From positions 4,014,501 through 4,078,500 of the forward strand of contig CP047423.1 of assembly GCA_014058405.1 (NCBI GenBank): a stretch of DNA of 64,000 nt, in the 5' to 3' direction. The translations under genes were made by a program, and so were the position numbers. Shown here piece after piece: positions 52,059-61,661 of this stretch (positions within the stretch are counted from its first letter, which is position 1; each line of letters begins with the position of its first letter). The stretch is from Candidatus Nitrospira kreftii. Lineage in GTDB: Bacteria; Nitrospirota; Nitrospiria; Nitrospirales; Nitrospiraceae. A model generated the notes under the pieces. That model searched no databases, was not told the origin of the DNA, and saw nothing but the letters and a program-made list of their open reading frames with translations.

Positions 52059-52577
52059 TCAGGATGGGTTTCGGTTTCGATTCAGAGCTTCGACCAGCCC
52101 AACCAGTTCTTCCTGGATTTTCTTATCCAACTCGATGAATTGAACACCCATCCCAGGAAATAGGAGGTATCGCTCAGGTTTGCTACGGACCCAAGCAACC
52201 TTTGCTTTAGCTTTGAGCTTTTCCATGGGTTTATCGGGAATGGCGAATTCAACCGTCAACTCAGTGCCTGGTTTCAAGGGAGCACCGCTTTCAATAAAGA
52301 GCCCACCTCCACCGATGCCTCCTGTAAGACTATCGAACCGCTTTCCTTCTGGTGTCGTGTAACGGACCTTCAGGGCAAGCGGCGCACGCGGTTGGGTACG
52401 GCAATGTGCAAATCGAGCATCTTCACCGCTGATAATCACACGCTCGATGACAGCACCCCATGACATAGCACCCAACAAGTGACCTGAGGCGTCGTGGATG
52501 TTGATCATTTCTTGGTCCAAGTCGATGACGAGAGACTTACCTTGATGACCTGCAGTGGAAACAACAGGGAGTTTCAT
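52059..52577 (-). CDS. PilZ-domain protein with degenerate second motif (copy 1)
   Basis: 172 residues. An N-terminal ~60-residue part is followed by a PilZ domain: RxxxR present as RTQPR, but the usual D/N-x-S-x-x-G is GGIGGGGLFIES (Gly at the D/N and Ser positions). The ending FPGMGVQFIELD is typical of the PilZ subtype common in delta-proteobacteria. PilZ domains bind cyclic di-GMP. Equal in length and clearly homologous to the upstream PilZ gene, 41 bp away: tandem duplicates. Confidence 0.82.
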   Translation of the reverse strand: MKLPVVSTAGHQGKSLVIDLDQEMINIHDASGHLLGAMSWGAVIERVIISGEDARFAHCRTQPRAPLALKVRYTTPEGKRFDSLTGGIGGGGLFIESGAPLKPGTELTVEFAIPDKPMEKLKAKAKVAWVRSKPERYLLFPGMGVQFIELDKKIQEELVGLVEALNRNRNPS

Positions 52578-52618
52578 AAACCCGATGCTCTTCCAAATAA
52601 ACTACATGAGAGGTGAAG

Positions 52619-53137
52619 CTAGGCCGCTTGGCTCGTGTTTTGGGCTATATTTACTAACTCATGAATTCGATCCCGAATCTCTTCGGAAATTTCTGTGAAT
52701 CGGATTCCCATTCCAGGGCTGAACGTATATTGATCGGCCTTTGGGCAAACCCACGCTACACTTCCTTTAGCTGGAAGCCATTCTTCGGACTTTTCCGTCA
52801 GAGAGAACTCCATGGCTACCTTGGTCCCCACTGGAAGAGGAGATTGGCTTTCAATAAATAACCCACCGCCCCCGATACCTCCTGCGCGACTTTCAAATCG
52901 CATCCCTTCAGGGGTGTTGTATCGCACCCGAAATGCCAGGGAGATGCGTGGCTCGGAGCGAATCTCTTTTTGAACGGAAACCTTGTGGTAGGCAAGAATC
53001 TGGTCGATGACGAAGTCCCACGATAATCCGCCGATTGCCTCCCCATTAACCCCCGACAAGACAACCATTTCACGGGATGCATCTAGCTCAAGGATCTTGC
53101 CTTTATGGCGGAGACTTAGAGAAACGGGGTACTTCAC
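52619..53137 (-). CDS. PilZ-domain protein with degenerate second motif (copy 2)
   Basis: 172 residues from GTG at 53137, chosen because GGAGG lies just upstream and the N-terminus MKYPV then lines up with MKLPV of copy 1 (a GTG at 53161 is possible). RxxxR is RSEPR; the second motif is again GGIGGGGLFIES, without the D/N and Ser. The end is FSPGMGIRFTEI. The same substitution in both copies suggests it is functional, not decay. First gene of the pair; clpX lies upstream after a 180-bp gap with a hairpin. Confidence 0.82.
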   Translation of the reverse strand: MKYPVSLSLRHKGKILELDASREMVVLSGVNGEAIGGLSWDFVIDQILAYHKVSVQKEIRSEPRISLAFRVRYNTPEGMRFESRAGGIGGGGLFIESQSPLPVGTKVAMEFSLTEKSEEWLPAKGSVAWVCPKADQYTFSPGMGIRFTEISEEIRDRIHELVNIAQNTSQAA

Positions 53138-53289
53138 AAACCCTCCATCCAGCGCCTGCACACGTGGAAAGTATAGCGCAGCAATTCAGCTTGTCGAGAT
53201 ACGGATGAAAGTACTGTGGCGAGCGAAGCAATAAAGCGAGGATACAGGAATTTAAATCAACCCGACCGCTCAGAAAATCTGGCCGAGGC

Positions 53290-53307
53290 AACGCAACTCT
53301 TTGCGTT
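53290..53307. terminator. Hairpin between clpX and the PilZ genes
   Basis: AACGCAA-CTCT-TTGCGTT, a 7-bp stem just after the clpX stop. The T-rich run lies on the + strand side, so for the minus-strand clpX transcript it is not a textbook intrinsic terminator. Confidence 0.3.
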
Positions 53308-53317
53308 TTCGTAATTT

Positions 53318-54574
53318 TTACGCGGTCTTAGCGTCTTTGTCTTGTTCAAAGATGCGAATCGGAGGATTTTTCCCCTGGATAGCATCCTCTGTAATCACTA
53401 CCTCGATGATCTGTTTCTGGGAAGGGGCATCATACATTACGTCGAGCATGACCTCTTCCAAGATCGCCCGAAGCCCCCGGGCGCCAGTCTTCTGGGAATA
53501 TGCTTTTCGTGCAACAGCCCCCAGCGCCCCTTCCGTGAACCGTAGCTTGACCTTTTCAAACGACAACAACTTCTCGTACTGCTTCGTCAGGGCATTGCGG
53601 GGTTCGGTCAAGATACGGATAAGGGCACGATCGTCGAGTTCTTCTAACGTAGCCACTACGGGCAACCGTCCGACAAATTCAGGAATCAGACCAAACTTCA
53701 AAAAATCTTCAGGTTGGACCTTGGCGAGTAAGTCGCCCAAGCGAATGTCGCTCTTGCCACGAATTTCTGCACCAAATCCCATCGACTTTCGATTCAGACG
53801 CTGCTCAATGATTTGCTCCAGACCAACAAAGGCCCCACCACAGATAAACAGGATGTTGCTCGTGTTCACTTGAATGAACTCTTGATGTGGATGCTTTCTC
53901 CCTCCTTGCGGAGGGACATTTGCAATCGTGCCCTCAATCAATTTCAAGAGCGCTTGCTGTACACCTTCACCGGACACATCCCGAGTTATCGAGGGGCTGT
54001 CACTCTTCCGGCTGATTTTATCGATTTCATCGATGTATACGATCCCACGCTCGGCCCGTTCAACATCGTAGTCGGCAGCTTGCAGGAGCTTCAGAATGAT
54101 ATTCTCGACATCTTCGCCCACATAACCGGCCTCGGTAAGCGTCGTAGCATCGGCCAGGGTGAACGGGACATCCAAGTACTTGGCCAGAGTTTGGGCCAGG
54201 AGGGTTTTCCCTGTACCGGTAGGGCCCACCATGAGGATATTGCCCTTCTGAAGTTCAATATCATCAACCTCTTTTTCTTTTGAGGAGATGCGCTTGTAGT
54301 GATTATGAACGGCCACGGACAAGATGCGCTTCGCACGCTCCTGTCCAATGACATACTGATCGAGGTGATGTTTAATTTCTACTGGCTTCTTGAGCTTCGA
54401 CGAAATCTCTTCTTTGGCTTCTTCCCAGTCCTCGGCAATGATGTCATTGCAGAGATTGACACATTCATCACAGATATAGACCGTCGGTCCAGCAATCAAT
54501 TTTCGTACTTCATCACGGCTTTTACCACAGAAAGAACATCGTAGGTGCCGGTCCATCTTTTCCTGTTTGGCCAT
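53318..54574 (-). CDS. clpX: ATP-dependent Clp protease ATP-binding subunit
   Basis: 418-residue AAA+ unfoldase. N-terminal zinc domain: [14 protein letters not shown] and ICDECVNLC. Walker [16 protein letters not shown], Walker [14 protein letters not shown], pore loop GYVGEDVE, and the IGF-type loop region typical of ClpX. Start at 54574 after GGGAGG at 5 bp; an upstream frame to 54619 overlaps clpP. It feeds unfolded proteins to ClpP, encoded 13 bp upstream. Confidence 0.96.
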   Translation of the reverse strand: MAKQEKMDRHLRCSFCGKSRDEVRKLIAGPTVYICDECVNLCNDIIAEDWEEAKEEISSKLKKPVEIKHHLDQYVIGQERAKRILSVAVHNHYKRISSKEKEVDDIELQKGNILMVGPTGTGKTLLAQTLAKYLDVPFTLADATTLTEAGYVGEDVENIILKLLQAADYDVERAERGIVYIDEIDKISRKSDSPSITRDVSGEGVQQALLKLIEGTIANVPPQGGRKHPHQEFIQVNTSNILFICGGAFVGLEQIIEQRLNRKSMGFGAEIRGKSDIRLGDLLAKVQPEDFLKFGLIPEFVGRLPVVATLEELDDRALIRILTEPRNALTKQYEKLLSFEKVKLRFTEGALGAVARKAYSQKTGARGLRAILEEVMLDVMYDAPSQKQIIEVVITEDAIQGKNPPIRIFEQDKDAKTA

Positions 54575-54587
54575 GGATCCTCCCGTG

Positions 54588-55226
54588 TTACTTGCCTTTG
54601 GCCCCGTCCTTCGCTCCATCGTGTGATTCCACTGCTTTCATAAATTTCGACGGTCGTGTGATGACCTCGTCGATAAGCCCGTATCGCTTTGCTTCCTCAC
54701 CGGACATGAAGTAGTCTCGTTCAGTATCATGAGCAATCTTTTCAATAGGTTGTCCGGTGTGCTTGGCCATAATCTCGTTGAGACGTTCACGAATCTTTAG
54801 TATTTCTCGAGCATGGATGTCGATCTCCGTTGCCTGCCCCTGGAATCCACCTAATGGCTGATGGATCATCACTCGGGCGTTAGGCAATGCAAACCGTTTC
54901 CCTTTTGTTCCTGCAGTCAGGAGGAGCGCACCCATACTCGCGGCTTGACCGAGGCAAATGGTGTTGATCGGAGGTTTCACATACTGCATCGTGTCATAGA
55001 TGCCCAATCCGGCTGTCACACTGCCCCCGGGAGAATTGACATAGAGATTGATATCTTTCTCCGGATCTTCCGCTTCCAGAAAAAGAAGTTGTGCGATCAC
55101 TAAGTTGGCAAATACATCGTCAATCGGGGCACCCAGGAAAATGATGCGATCCTTGAGGAGGCGTGAGTAGATATCATAGGCACGTTCGCCTCGATTGGTT
55201 TGTTCAACGACGATCGGGACCAACAT
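54588..55226 (-). CDS. clpP: ATP-dependent Clp protease proteolytic subunit
   Basis: 212 residues from ATG at 55226 ([20 protein letters not shown]), with GAGG/AAAGGA upstream; the longer open frame runs into tig and is not a plausible start. Catalytic triad: Ser97 ([11 protein letters not shown]), His122 (MIHQPLGG), Asp171 (ERDYFMS). Forms the barrel protease with ClpX. Confidence 0.96.
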   Translation of the reverse strand: MLVPIVVEQTNRGERAYDIYSRLLKDRIIFLGAPIDDVFANLVIAQLLFLEAEDPEKDINLYVNSPGGSVTAGLGIYDTMQYVKPPINTICLGQAASMGALLLTAGTKGKRFALPNARVMIHQPLGGFQGQATEIDIHAREILKIRERLNEIMAKHTGQPIEKIAHDTERDYFMSGEEAKRYGLIDEVITRPSKFMKAVESHDGAKDGAKGK

Positions 55227-55293
55227 ATTCCTCAGTTCCTTTCTTGTATGAGCCCCTGCCACCCGAGGCCAGGTGCGCGACAAACGGCCCAAT

Positions 55294-56610
55294 TTATCCT
55301 TGAATGACCGCTTGGCGGTAGACCACATCCAGAGCTTTGTCAGCCAAGATCCGTGCCCGTAATTCATCGATGGCATCCTGGCCACCTGCCTGGATCATCT
55401 TTACGAGATCAGTCGTCGGAACCCTCAGTTCCGTGGCTAATCGAGTCACTTCGTTGTTCAGATCTTCCTGGCTGACTGACAAGCCTTCCTCCTCGGCGAT
55501 GGCTTCGAGTATCAATCCCGCCTTGACTCGACGATGCGCCTCATCACGATGTTCCTCACGAATCTTCATCCGTTCTTCGTCATCAACTGCTGGGAGAGAA
55601 CCGGTAACATTACTCCGATGCCGTGCTTGGAGTTTTTGACGAACAATCGTACTAAGCTCTCGCTCGACGAGTGAATCGGGCAGGTCAAAATGATGGGTTT
55701 CGAGCAGGTGTTTGAGAAGTGTATCCTTGTAAGACTCTTCAATATCTTTCTTGAGAGCCTTCTCCATTTCACCGCGAAGCTTGTCTCGTAATTCTTGGAG
55801 TGATGCGTATGGCCCGCAATCTTTAGCAAACTCGTCGTCGAGCGCAGGAAGCTTTCTCTGCTTGACCCCCTTGATATCCAAGCGGAACCTGACGTCTTTT
55901 CCCGCAACTCGCTGGTCGGGATGGCTCACGGGATAGGTCTGAGGAATTTCTATGACATCCCCTTGCAGTCTCCCAATAAGGTGCCCATCAATATCGATCC
56001 CCAGCAACGCTGCCTTTGACCCTACTCTATGGAGCTGACCTTCTTTCTTTGTCCCTTCCAAAGAGGTGCCATCTAAAAATCCCTCAAGGTCGACGATAGC
56101 ATAGTCTCCTTCAGCTAATGTTGTACCCACCGGGGCAGCATCCAGTTGAGCATGTTGTTCGCGTAACACATCCAAGGCACGATCTATTTGTTCAAGAGTA
56201 ACGGCTCGCTTGTCGGCTGAAAGAGAAATAGGATTCGGCGCTTTATAGCTGCGAAGTGCGATTGTGGGCTTTATCTCGACGGTCGCGGTAAAGGTGAACG
56301 GAGAATCTTTTTTGATCTTGACTCGATCCAAGGGTGGGATATCCACTACCACTGGGCTGATTCCTGCTTCCTTGATGGCTCGATCATAGAAATCAGGGAT
56401 CAATTTTCGAATCACATCTTCTTCCACCGTTTTGGCATAACGCTTTTCTAGAATCGCCATAGGAGCTTTCCCTGGTCGAAATCCTGGAATCTGTACCTGG
56501 CGGTTGAGCTCTAGATACGCACGTGAAAATTGTTGGGCCACCTCATCGGCTGGCACCTCAATTTTCAAGGCGCGTTTCATCGGTCCCAGCTCCGTTACTT
56601 CCATTTTCAT
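55294..56610 (-). CDS. tig: Trigger factor (ribosome-associated chaperone / PPIase)
   Basis: 438 residues. N-terminal ribosome-binding domain with the signature PGFRPGKAP (GFRxGxxP loop), FKBP-like PPIase domain (about 150-245, ADGEDYAI-like region [16 protein letters not shown]), and the helical C-terminal domain. Start uncertain among TTG 56616 (AGGAG at 8 bp), ATG 56610 and ATG 56604. Classic tig-clpP-clpX order. tRNA-Leu(UAG) lies 39 bp upstream on the same strand. Confidence 0.94.
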   Translation of the reverse strand: MKMEVTELGPMKRALKIEVPADEVAQQFSRAYLELNRQVQIPGFRPGKAPMAILEKRYAKTVEEDVIRKLIPDFYDRAIKEAGISPVVVDIPPLDRVKIKKDSPFTFTATVEIKPTIALRSYKAPNPISLSADKRAVTLEQIDRALDVLREQHAQLDAAPVGTTLAEGDYAIVDLEGFLDGTSLEGTKKEGQLHRVGSKAALLGIDIDGHLIGRLQGDVIEIPQTYPVSHPDQRVAGKDVRFRLDIKGVKQRKLPALDDEFAKDCGPYASLQELRDKLRGEMEKALKKDIEESYKDTLLKHLLETHHFDLPDSLVERELSTIVRQKLQARHRSNVTGSLPAVDDEERMKIREEHRDEAHRRVKAGLILEAIAEEEGLSVSQEDLNNEVTRLATELRVPTTDLVKMIQAGGQDAIDELRARILADKALDVVYRQAVIQG

Positions 56611-56649
56611 CGTCAAGATTCTGGCTCCTAGTCACGGGGATTGTAGTGA

Positions 56650-56732
56650 TGGTGCGAGAGGGGGGACTTGAACCCCCACGGTTCCCCACGAGATCCTAAG
56701 TCTCGCGCGTCTGCCAGTTCCGCCACTCTCGC
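56650..56732 (-). tRNA. tRNA-Leu (anticodon UAG)
   Basis: Class II tRNA: acceptor GCGAGAG/CTCTCGC, anticodon stem CGAGA/TCTCG around CTTAGGA (anticodon UAG), variable arm TGGGGAACC..., T-loop GTTCAAGTC, and encoded CCA at 56650-56652. Directly upstream of tig on the same strand. Confidence 0.95.
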
Positions 56733-57153
56733 AACGGTGGAGAACGTCCGCGGAGCTACTCCCTTAGTGAGGCAGCAAAAATAGGCAATGTCGTATAGCT
56801 TTGTACCGTTGCACCCATGTAAGTGTCAACCCATACGACCGAGGGAACTTCATCCCACTGTTGCTCAATGTCACACCTCTAAAGATGAGCCCATGACCAA
56901 CAGAACTGCATGACCTTTTCGCCTGTAGATAGCAATTTACGTTGTCGAGTATCGGGTATATGGTGCGCATGGTCTGTCCGGGTTTTCTTTCGATTATTTT
57001 AGTCCGATGGCAAAATGTCTTCGTGCACCATTGTTCTACGACCAACGGTCGGTCGCCCAATCTCCAGATGTGCTATCTACTGCTGTATGACCTCTTCGTC
57101 TTGCTGGTCATGCACACGCATGCTAAGATGCTCGTCTTTGTACTTCTCGACGC
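56733..57153. other. Non-coding gap between tRNA-Leu(UAG) and tRNA-Ser(GGA)
   Basis: About 420 bp between divergently oriented tRNA genes. Short frames on both strands do not look protein-like. It should hold the promoters of tRNA-Leu/tig (leftward) and tRNA-Ser (rightward), but I see no strong consensus pair. Confidence 0.55.
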
Positions 57154-57243
<90 letters not shown>

Positions 57244-57350
57244 TACTACACTTGGCATGTACCGCCCGCATCTTCTTTCCGTATCGTATTCGTGCGAGCG
57301 AACAGAGATCTCGAGTGTGGACTGAACTGGAGAGCCTCGTTTGAGAAATA

Positions 57351-57451
57351 GGGGCTGGGCCCTGTGCAATGGAACCCTGTGAACCCCGCCAGGTCCGGAA
57401 GGAAGCAACGGTAAACAGTCAGTTCTGTGTGCCGCAGGATCACCTGGCCCC
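57351..57451 (+). ncRNA. ffs: Signal recognition particle RNA, small bacterial type (4.5S-like)
   Basis: About 100 nt with the universally conserved SRP helix-8 core: AGGTCCGGAAGGAAGCAA on the 5' side (GGAA tetraloop within CCGGAAGG) and GTGTGCCGCAGGATC on the 3' side. The ends GGGGCTGG... and ...CTGGCCCC pair to close the rod. It lacks an Alu domain, as expected outside the long Gram-positive form. It binds Ffh for co-translational membrane targeting. Located between tRNA-Ser(GGA) and dnaX. Exact ends are estimated from pairing. Confidence 0.9.
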
Positions 57452-57538
57452 ACTTGCACAATGACGTATCTCGCGAGCGATTAGTAAAGCGTCCGCAGCA
57501 AAAACGCGATCCGATTCACAAGGGACGAACGACGCCCC

Positions 57539-59317
57539 ATGGATTACCAAGTCTCTGCTCGGAAATATCGCCCCGGCACATTTGATGGTGTGATCGGTCA
57601 GCCGCATGTCATCCAAACGCTGATGAACGCGGTCTCGACGAAGCGAATCGCGCATGCGTATCTATTTTCAGGCACACGAGGCGTGGGAAAGACGACCGTC
57701 GCGCGAATCCTCGCGAAGGCACTCAACTGTGAACGAGGGCCAACGAGTCGCCCTTGCGACAGGTGCGAGAATTGCCGCGAGATCGCTCAAGGAAGCTCGG
57801 TCGACGTCATTGAAATTGACGGCGCATCCAATACCAGCGTGGACGATGTCCGGGAGATTCGCGAGAACGTCAAGTTCACACCGTTTCGTGGTCAGTTTCG
57901 TGTCTATATCATCGACGAAGTTCACATGCTCTCCAACTCGGCGTTTAATGCCCTCTTAAAGACGCTTGAAGAACCACCGGCGCATGTCGTCTTCGTTTTT
58001 GCGACCACGGAAATTCACAAGATCCCCGCGACGATTCTTTCGCGATGCCAGCATTATAATTTTCGGCGCATCGCCAGGACCGAAATCATTGAGCGGCTTC
58101 GGCATGTGGCTGCTCAAGATCAGTTGACACTCGAGGACCGAAGCTTCGTCGCGCTGGCCAGGGCCAGCGAAGGAAGCATGCGTGATGCCCTGAGCTTGCT
58201 CGACCAGGCAATTGCCTATGGCGGTAAGGCCATCCGCCACACGGACCTGGAAGTACTTTTGGGAGCCGTACCTCAAGAGCTGGTGCAGAACCTCATTAGA
58301 GCTGTTTTGACCCAAGATAGCCCAGCCGCTCTGGCCAGCCTGGCCCATTTGCTTGATCAAGGACATGATTTGCGAGCATTTTGCGCGGAAGTGGTGGAAC
58401 GGCTTCGCAATTTGCTTGTAGCAGCAGTCGTCTCTGGCACAACCGAGTTGCGCAGTCTAATTGAAACTGCGGAAGAGGACCTGAACCAGCTTTCAAGAGA
58501 AGCCAAAACGTTGACCCCTGAACAAATACAGGACCTATTGGCAATCTTCATTCAGGCAGAAGATTCACTCCGGTTCAGCTCCCACCCTCGTTTTGTAGTA
58601 GAAACCGCGGCCATCCGAGCCACACGATTGATATGCCAACGAGACAGTCACACAGCCCAGCCTGTACAAGACGCACCGTCTCCTTCCAACCAAAAGAATG
58701 TCATTGACTCAGAAGCGCGTAAGACAATTCCACCAGCTGTGGCTCCCCGTACTCGACAGGATGCGCCTGTCGCTACAAAGCCAGCCTCTCAACCTAATTC
58801 CACATCCAGGCCGGCTCTTCCAGAGCCTGTCCCTACACCTGAAACCGATGCGGCGACAGCGACCTCAGCGACCATGCCAACTTCCCCTGTTGACCCACAC
58901 CCGACCTTGCATTGGGAATCGGTCCAAGAGGAGATCAATGCTTCGTTTCCCAACATGGCACCATTCCTCGAGGCTGGTCGGTTTGTTGGAATGGATGGAG
59001 GCTTCGTCACAATCGGCTTCCCCAAGCAAGCGACCCTGGCCAGAGCCAGATTGGAGAAGGAAGAAAATATTCTGGTACTCGCACGGCTATGTGAACAGCA
59101 AATGGGACATCCAGTCCGTGTTCGCATCATCGAGCTGAACGAGGCTCATCCCCCAGGGCCGACCATGGCCCAAATTCGAGCCACCAAGGAACAAGAGCAG
59201 CGAATGGTGTTGTTCGAACGTGCAAAATCGAATCCAACGGTGAAGCAGGCACTCGAGATCTTCGGCGTTGAGTTGGCCGATGTTCGTACCATAGCCCAAC
59301 AGGAGGCAAGCGAATGA
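57539..59317 (+). CDS. dnaX: DNA polymerase III subunit tau (and gamma)
   Basis: 592-residue clamp-loader ATPase. Walker A LFSGTRGVGKTTVARILAKA, zinc site CERGPTSRPCDRCENC, Walker B VYIIDEVHMLSN, sensor 1 FVFATTEIHKIPATILSRC, then the AAA+ lid and domain III. A Pro/Ala/Thr-rich linker (about 375-455) precedes a C-terminal domain. I see no A-AAA-AAG slippery heptamer in the linker, so a separate gamma form by frameshifting is not supported. Shine-Dalgarno is weak. The stop overlaps ybaB (ATGA). Confidence 0.93.
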   Translation: MDYQVSARKYRPGTFDGVIGQPHVIQTLMNAVSTKRIAHAYLFSGTRGVGKTTVARILAKALNCERGPTSRPCDRCENCREIAQGSSVDVIEIDGASNTSVDDVREIRENVKFTPFRGQFRVYIIDEVHMLSNSAFNALLKTLEEPPAHVVFVFATTEIHKIPATILSRCQHYNFRRIARTEIIERLRHVAAQDQLTLEDRSFVALARASEGSMRDALSLLDQAIAYGGKAIRHTDLEVLLGAVPQELVQNLIRAVLTQDSPAALASLAHLLDQGHDLRAFCAEVVERLRNLLVAAVVSGTTELRSLIETAEEDLNQLSREAKTLTPEQIQDLLAIFIQAEDSLRFSSHPRFVVETAAIRATRLICQRDSHTAQPVQDAPSPSNQKNVIDSEARKTIPPAVAPRTRQDAPVATKPASQPNSTSRPALPEPVPTPETDAATATSATMPTSPVDPHPTLHWESVQEEINASFPNMAPFLEAGRFVGMDGGFVTIGFPKQATLARARLEKEENILVLARLCEQQMGHPVRVRIIELNEAHPPGPTMAQIRATKEQEQRMVLFERAKSNPTVKQALEIFGVELADVRTIAQQEASE

Positions 59318-59637
59318 AAAATCCTTTCGGCAACATGAACAACATCCTCAAGCAAGCCCAAGCCATGCAGGAGCAGATGGCCAAGATTCAGGAGCAAGCG
59401 GCATCAAAAACCGCCACCGGCACAGCAGGCGGCGGGATCGTCACGGTCACCGCGAACGGAGCCATGCAGATAGTGGGAGTGGCGATCGATCCCGAAATTG
59501 TGAAGAGCGATGATGTCGATATGCTCCAAGATCTGGTGGTGGCCGCGACGAACGAAGCGCTCCGTAAAGCCAAGGAATTGATGGAAGGTGAGATGAAAGC
59601 GCTGACCGGCGGGATGAAAATCCCGGGCTTGTTCTAG
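59314..59637 (+). CDS. ybaB: YbaB/EbfC-family nucleoid-associated protein
   Basis: 107 residues, typical length. N-terminal helix with Met/Gln repeats (NNILKQAQAMQEQMAKIQEQ), the central strand region GGGIVTVTANGAMQIVGVAI, and the conserved DLVVAATNEALRKAKELM helix, ending GGMKIPGLF. A small DNA-binding dimer. The usual dnaX-ybaB-recR order is kept, with a 4-base overlap to dnaX and 2 bp to recR. Confidence 0.94.
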   Translation: MKNPFGNMNNILKQAQAMQEQMAKIQEQAASKTATGTAGGGIVTVTANGAMQIVGVAIDPEIVKSDDVDMLQDLVVAATNEALRKAKELMEGEMKALTGGMKIPGLF

Positions 59638-59639
59638 TA

Positions 59640-60242
59640 ATGGCGGTCGATCAACAAGGTTTGTTGGCAAGACTGATCAAGGAATTGGTCCGTCTCCCTG
59701 GAATTGGCCACAAAAGTGCACAGCGCTTGGCCTTTCACCTTATGAAAGCTGAGCGGGATGATGCCTTGCGATTAGCAGATGCCATCCGTGCCGTAAAGGA
59801 CGGGTTGGCGTTTTGCCAACAATGTCGGAACATCGCCGAAGGGGACTTATGCGAGTTTTGTCTGGACCCCAAACGCGATCAGACGAAGATTCTCGTCGTG
59901 GAGGAACCGAGCACCCTCTATGCCGTGGAACGGGCAGGTGCCTATCATGGTCTCTATCACGTCCTGTTGGGAGCGCTGTCCCCACTCGACGGCGTCGGTC
60001 CTGGAGACATCAAGGCGGATGAGCTGATCGACCGCGTGAAACTCGGTGGAGTTGAAGAAGTGATCCTTGCGACGAACCCCACCATAGAAGGAGAAGCCAC
60101 CGCGATTTACCTCACACGATTGCTCAAGCCCTTCGGCGTCCGCGTTTCGCGCATCGCCTATGGTATTCCAGTGGGCATGGACATTGAGTATGCAGACGAA
60201 GTAACGTTGTTGAAATCGATTGAGGGTCGCCGGGATTTATAG
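59640..60242 (+). CDS. recR: Recombination protein RecR
   Basis: 200 residues. N-terminal helix-hairpin-helix (VRLPGIGHKSAQRLAFHL), zinc finger CQQCRNIAEGDLCEFC, and Toprim domain (ILVVEEPSTLYAVERAG, VILATNPTIEGEATAIYL) ending in the Walker-B-like region SRIAYGIPVGMDIEYADEVTL. It acts with RecO at RecF-pathway gaps. Third gene of the dnaX operon. Confidence 0.95.
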   Translation: MAVDQQGLLARLIKELVRLPGIGHKSAQRLAFHLMKAERDDALRLADAIRAVKDGLAFCQQCRNIAEGDLCEFCLDPKRDQTKILVVEEPSTLYAVERAGAYHGLYHVLLGALSPLDGVGPGDIKADELIDRVKLGGVEEVILATNPTIEGEATAIYLTRLLKPFGVRVSRIAYGIPVGMDIEYADEVTLLKSIEGRRDL

Positions 60243-60326
60243 CCTCTGGTTGGGAATCCAGCACTCATTGACCCCCCTCAACTAGGTTGGTATAGTCGCC
60301 TCATTCCCTCGGACGTATAGTTGGCT

Positions 60327-60776
60327 ATGAAAACACGTCCCCCCCAAAAACGACCTCCTTCGACGAAACCTCTTAGCTCAGTACCTGCCAAAGCTTCAGC
60401 GGCTTCTCGAAGGAGAAATTCTAAGAATGGAAAGTATCCGGATATTCGCCGTGATCTCGAACGCCAGCGGGAAGCAATTCTCAATGAGACAGGGGAAATC
60501 TTGACACATCGCGGTGATATTGAGGCATTTCCCGACGTCAGCGATCAAGCGTCCGTCGAGGTCGATCAGAACTTTTCGATGCGCATTCGCGACCGCGAGC
60601 GGAAGTTGCTCAAGAAGATTGACGAAGCGCTTGAGCGGATGGATGCGGCCACATACGGAATATGCGAACGGTGTGGTGGAGACATTCCATACAAGCGGCT
60701 CAAAGCCCGCCCCGTAACTACCCTCTGCATCGAGTGCAAGACGCTCCAAGAACAGGAAGAACAAGCTCGAGGCTGA
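60327..60776 (+). CDS. DksA/TraR-family zinc-finger regulator
   Basis: 149 residues from ATG at 60327. A basic N-terminal tail (KTRPPQKRPPSTKPLSSVP) is followed by a long helical region and the DksA coiled-coil tip pattern DVSDQASVEVDQNF (D-x-x-D-x-A kept). The zinc finger is CERCGGDIPYKRL...CIEC (C-x2-C-x17-C-x2-C). DksA-type proteins bind the RNA polymerase secondary channel and tune rRNA and amino-acid promoters with ppGpp. The extended basic N-terminus is unusual. 84 bp after recR. Confidence 0.85.
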   Translation: MKTRPPQKRPPSTKPLSSVPAKASAASRRRNSKNGKYPDIRRDLERQREAILNETGEILTHRGDIEAFPDVSDQASVEVDQNFSMRIRDRERKLLKKIDEALERMDAATYGICERCGGDIPYKRLKARPVTTLCIECKTLQEQEEQARG

Positions 60777-60795
60777 GTTCTTTCTTCCCATTGGA

Positions 60796-61541
60796 TCAGA
60801 AATGCAGCGCTACTCCTCCGACCAGATGGATGGTCGAAATGCTATAGCGTTCCCAATAGGAGTCCGTTTCATATTTGAATATGTGCCAGCCTTGCGTCCA
60901 CTTCGTTTCGCCTAAGAAAGCTAGATACTTAATCACAAAGAACTTGATGCCTGCCAATGCCCGAATGGAAGGGGAATAGCTGGTCTCTTCATAGCCCTGT
61001 AGAGATAAGCGAGCCCGTTGGGCACCTCCTCCGATACCGACATAGGGATGCCACCGACCCTACGGCATATCGTCTGTGGCCCAGATCGGATACCGAACAG
61101 TAGATTGAAGGCTATATTGTCTACCGCAAATTCACGACGAGAGATTGGCCCTATAAGTCCAAGCGGCGTACCACTGGTTAGAAAGGTCCCAAATCCCGGT
61201 ATGACCTGGCCACCCGGCACGTCTGCAGTAAACCTGGTCCAATCGATTTCTAATCCAATTTGCGGTTGCCAGCGGTATTTTCTCGGCAAATGCCAAGCGG
61301 AGAGTTTAGCGCCTAATGTTCCAGCATCTTCAAAACGAAGATTGGTTCCTTTACCATCAACCGGCTCTACGAACCCCGTAGACACGTTTATTAATTGATT
61401 GGCTTGAAATGTTGTATCGCCATGAAACGCCCATCCGCCATATCCACCGATCGACAATTCCCAGCTCCGCTCCGCGGCAGCCGGTACTGTCGAAATCAAC
61501 ATGCACGAGACGGCAAGACTCTGCGGTACTGCTTGACCCAT
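60796..61541 (-). pseudogene. Outer-membrane beta-barrel-type protein, frameshifted and with a nonsense codon
   Basis: ATG at 61541 (AGGAGG 6 bp upstream) opens a signal peptide (SCMLISTVPAAA-ERSWE) and an OprF-like barrel pattern with alternating strands (WELSIGGYGGWAFHG, LGAKLSAWHLP, WQPQIGLEIDWTRF). Near 61094 one base is missing: homology leaves the frame after NLLF and resumes in another as RYPIWATDDMP. That frame has a TAG at 61060-61062 (where Tyr of MPYGRWHPYVGIGGG is expected), then runs on as RWHPYVGIGGGAQRA, through a normal barrel end (STIHLVGGVALHF) to TGA at 60796-60798. A frameshift and a nonsense codon mark it as a pseudogene, or two sequencing errors. Confidence 0.75.
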
Positions 61542-61661
61542 GACGATCCTCCTCAGTGACAAGCAAGACTAGCGTCACTCTATCGGACGGATGCGAAACG
61601 TCCAGAAATTATTCGTTTTCTGTGGAATGGAGACTACGGCATATTTTGGAGGGACTCGAGC

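Noticed and set aside
58700-58920. Possible programmed frameshift in dnaX making a gamma form
   Set aside because: No A-AAA-AAG or similar slippery heptamer with a following hairpin was seen in the linker region.
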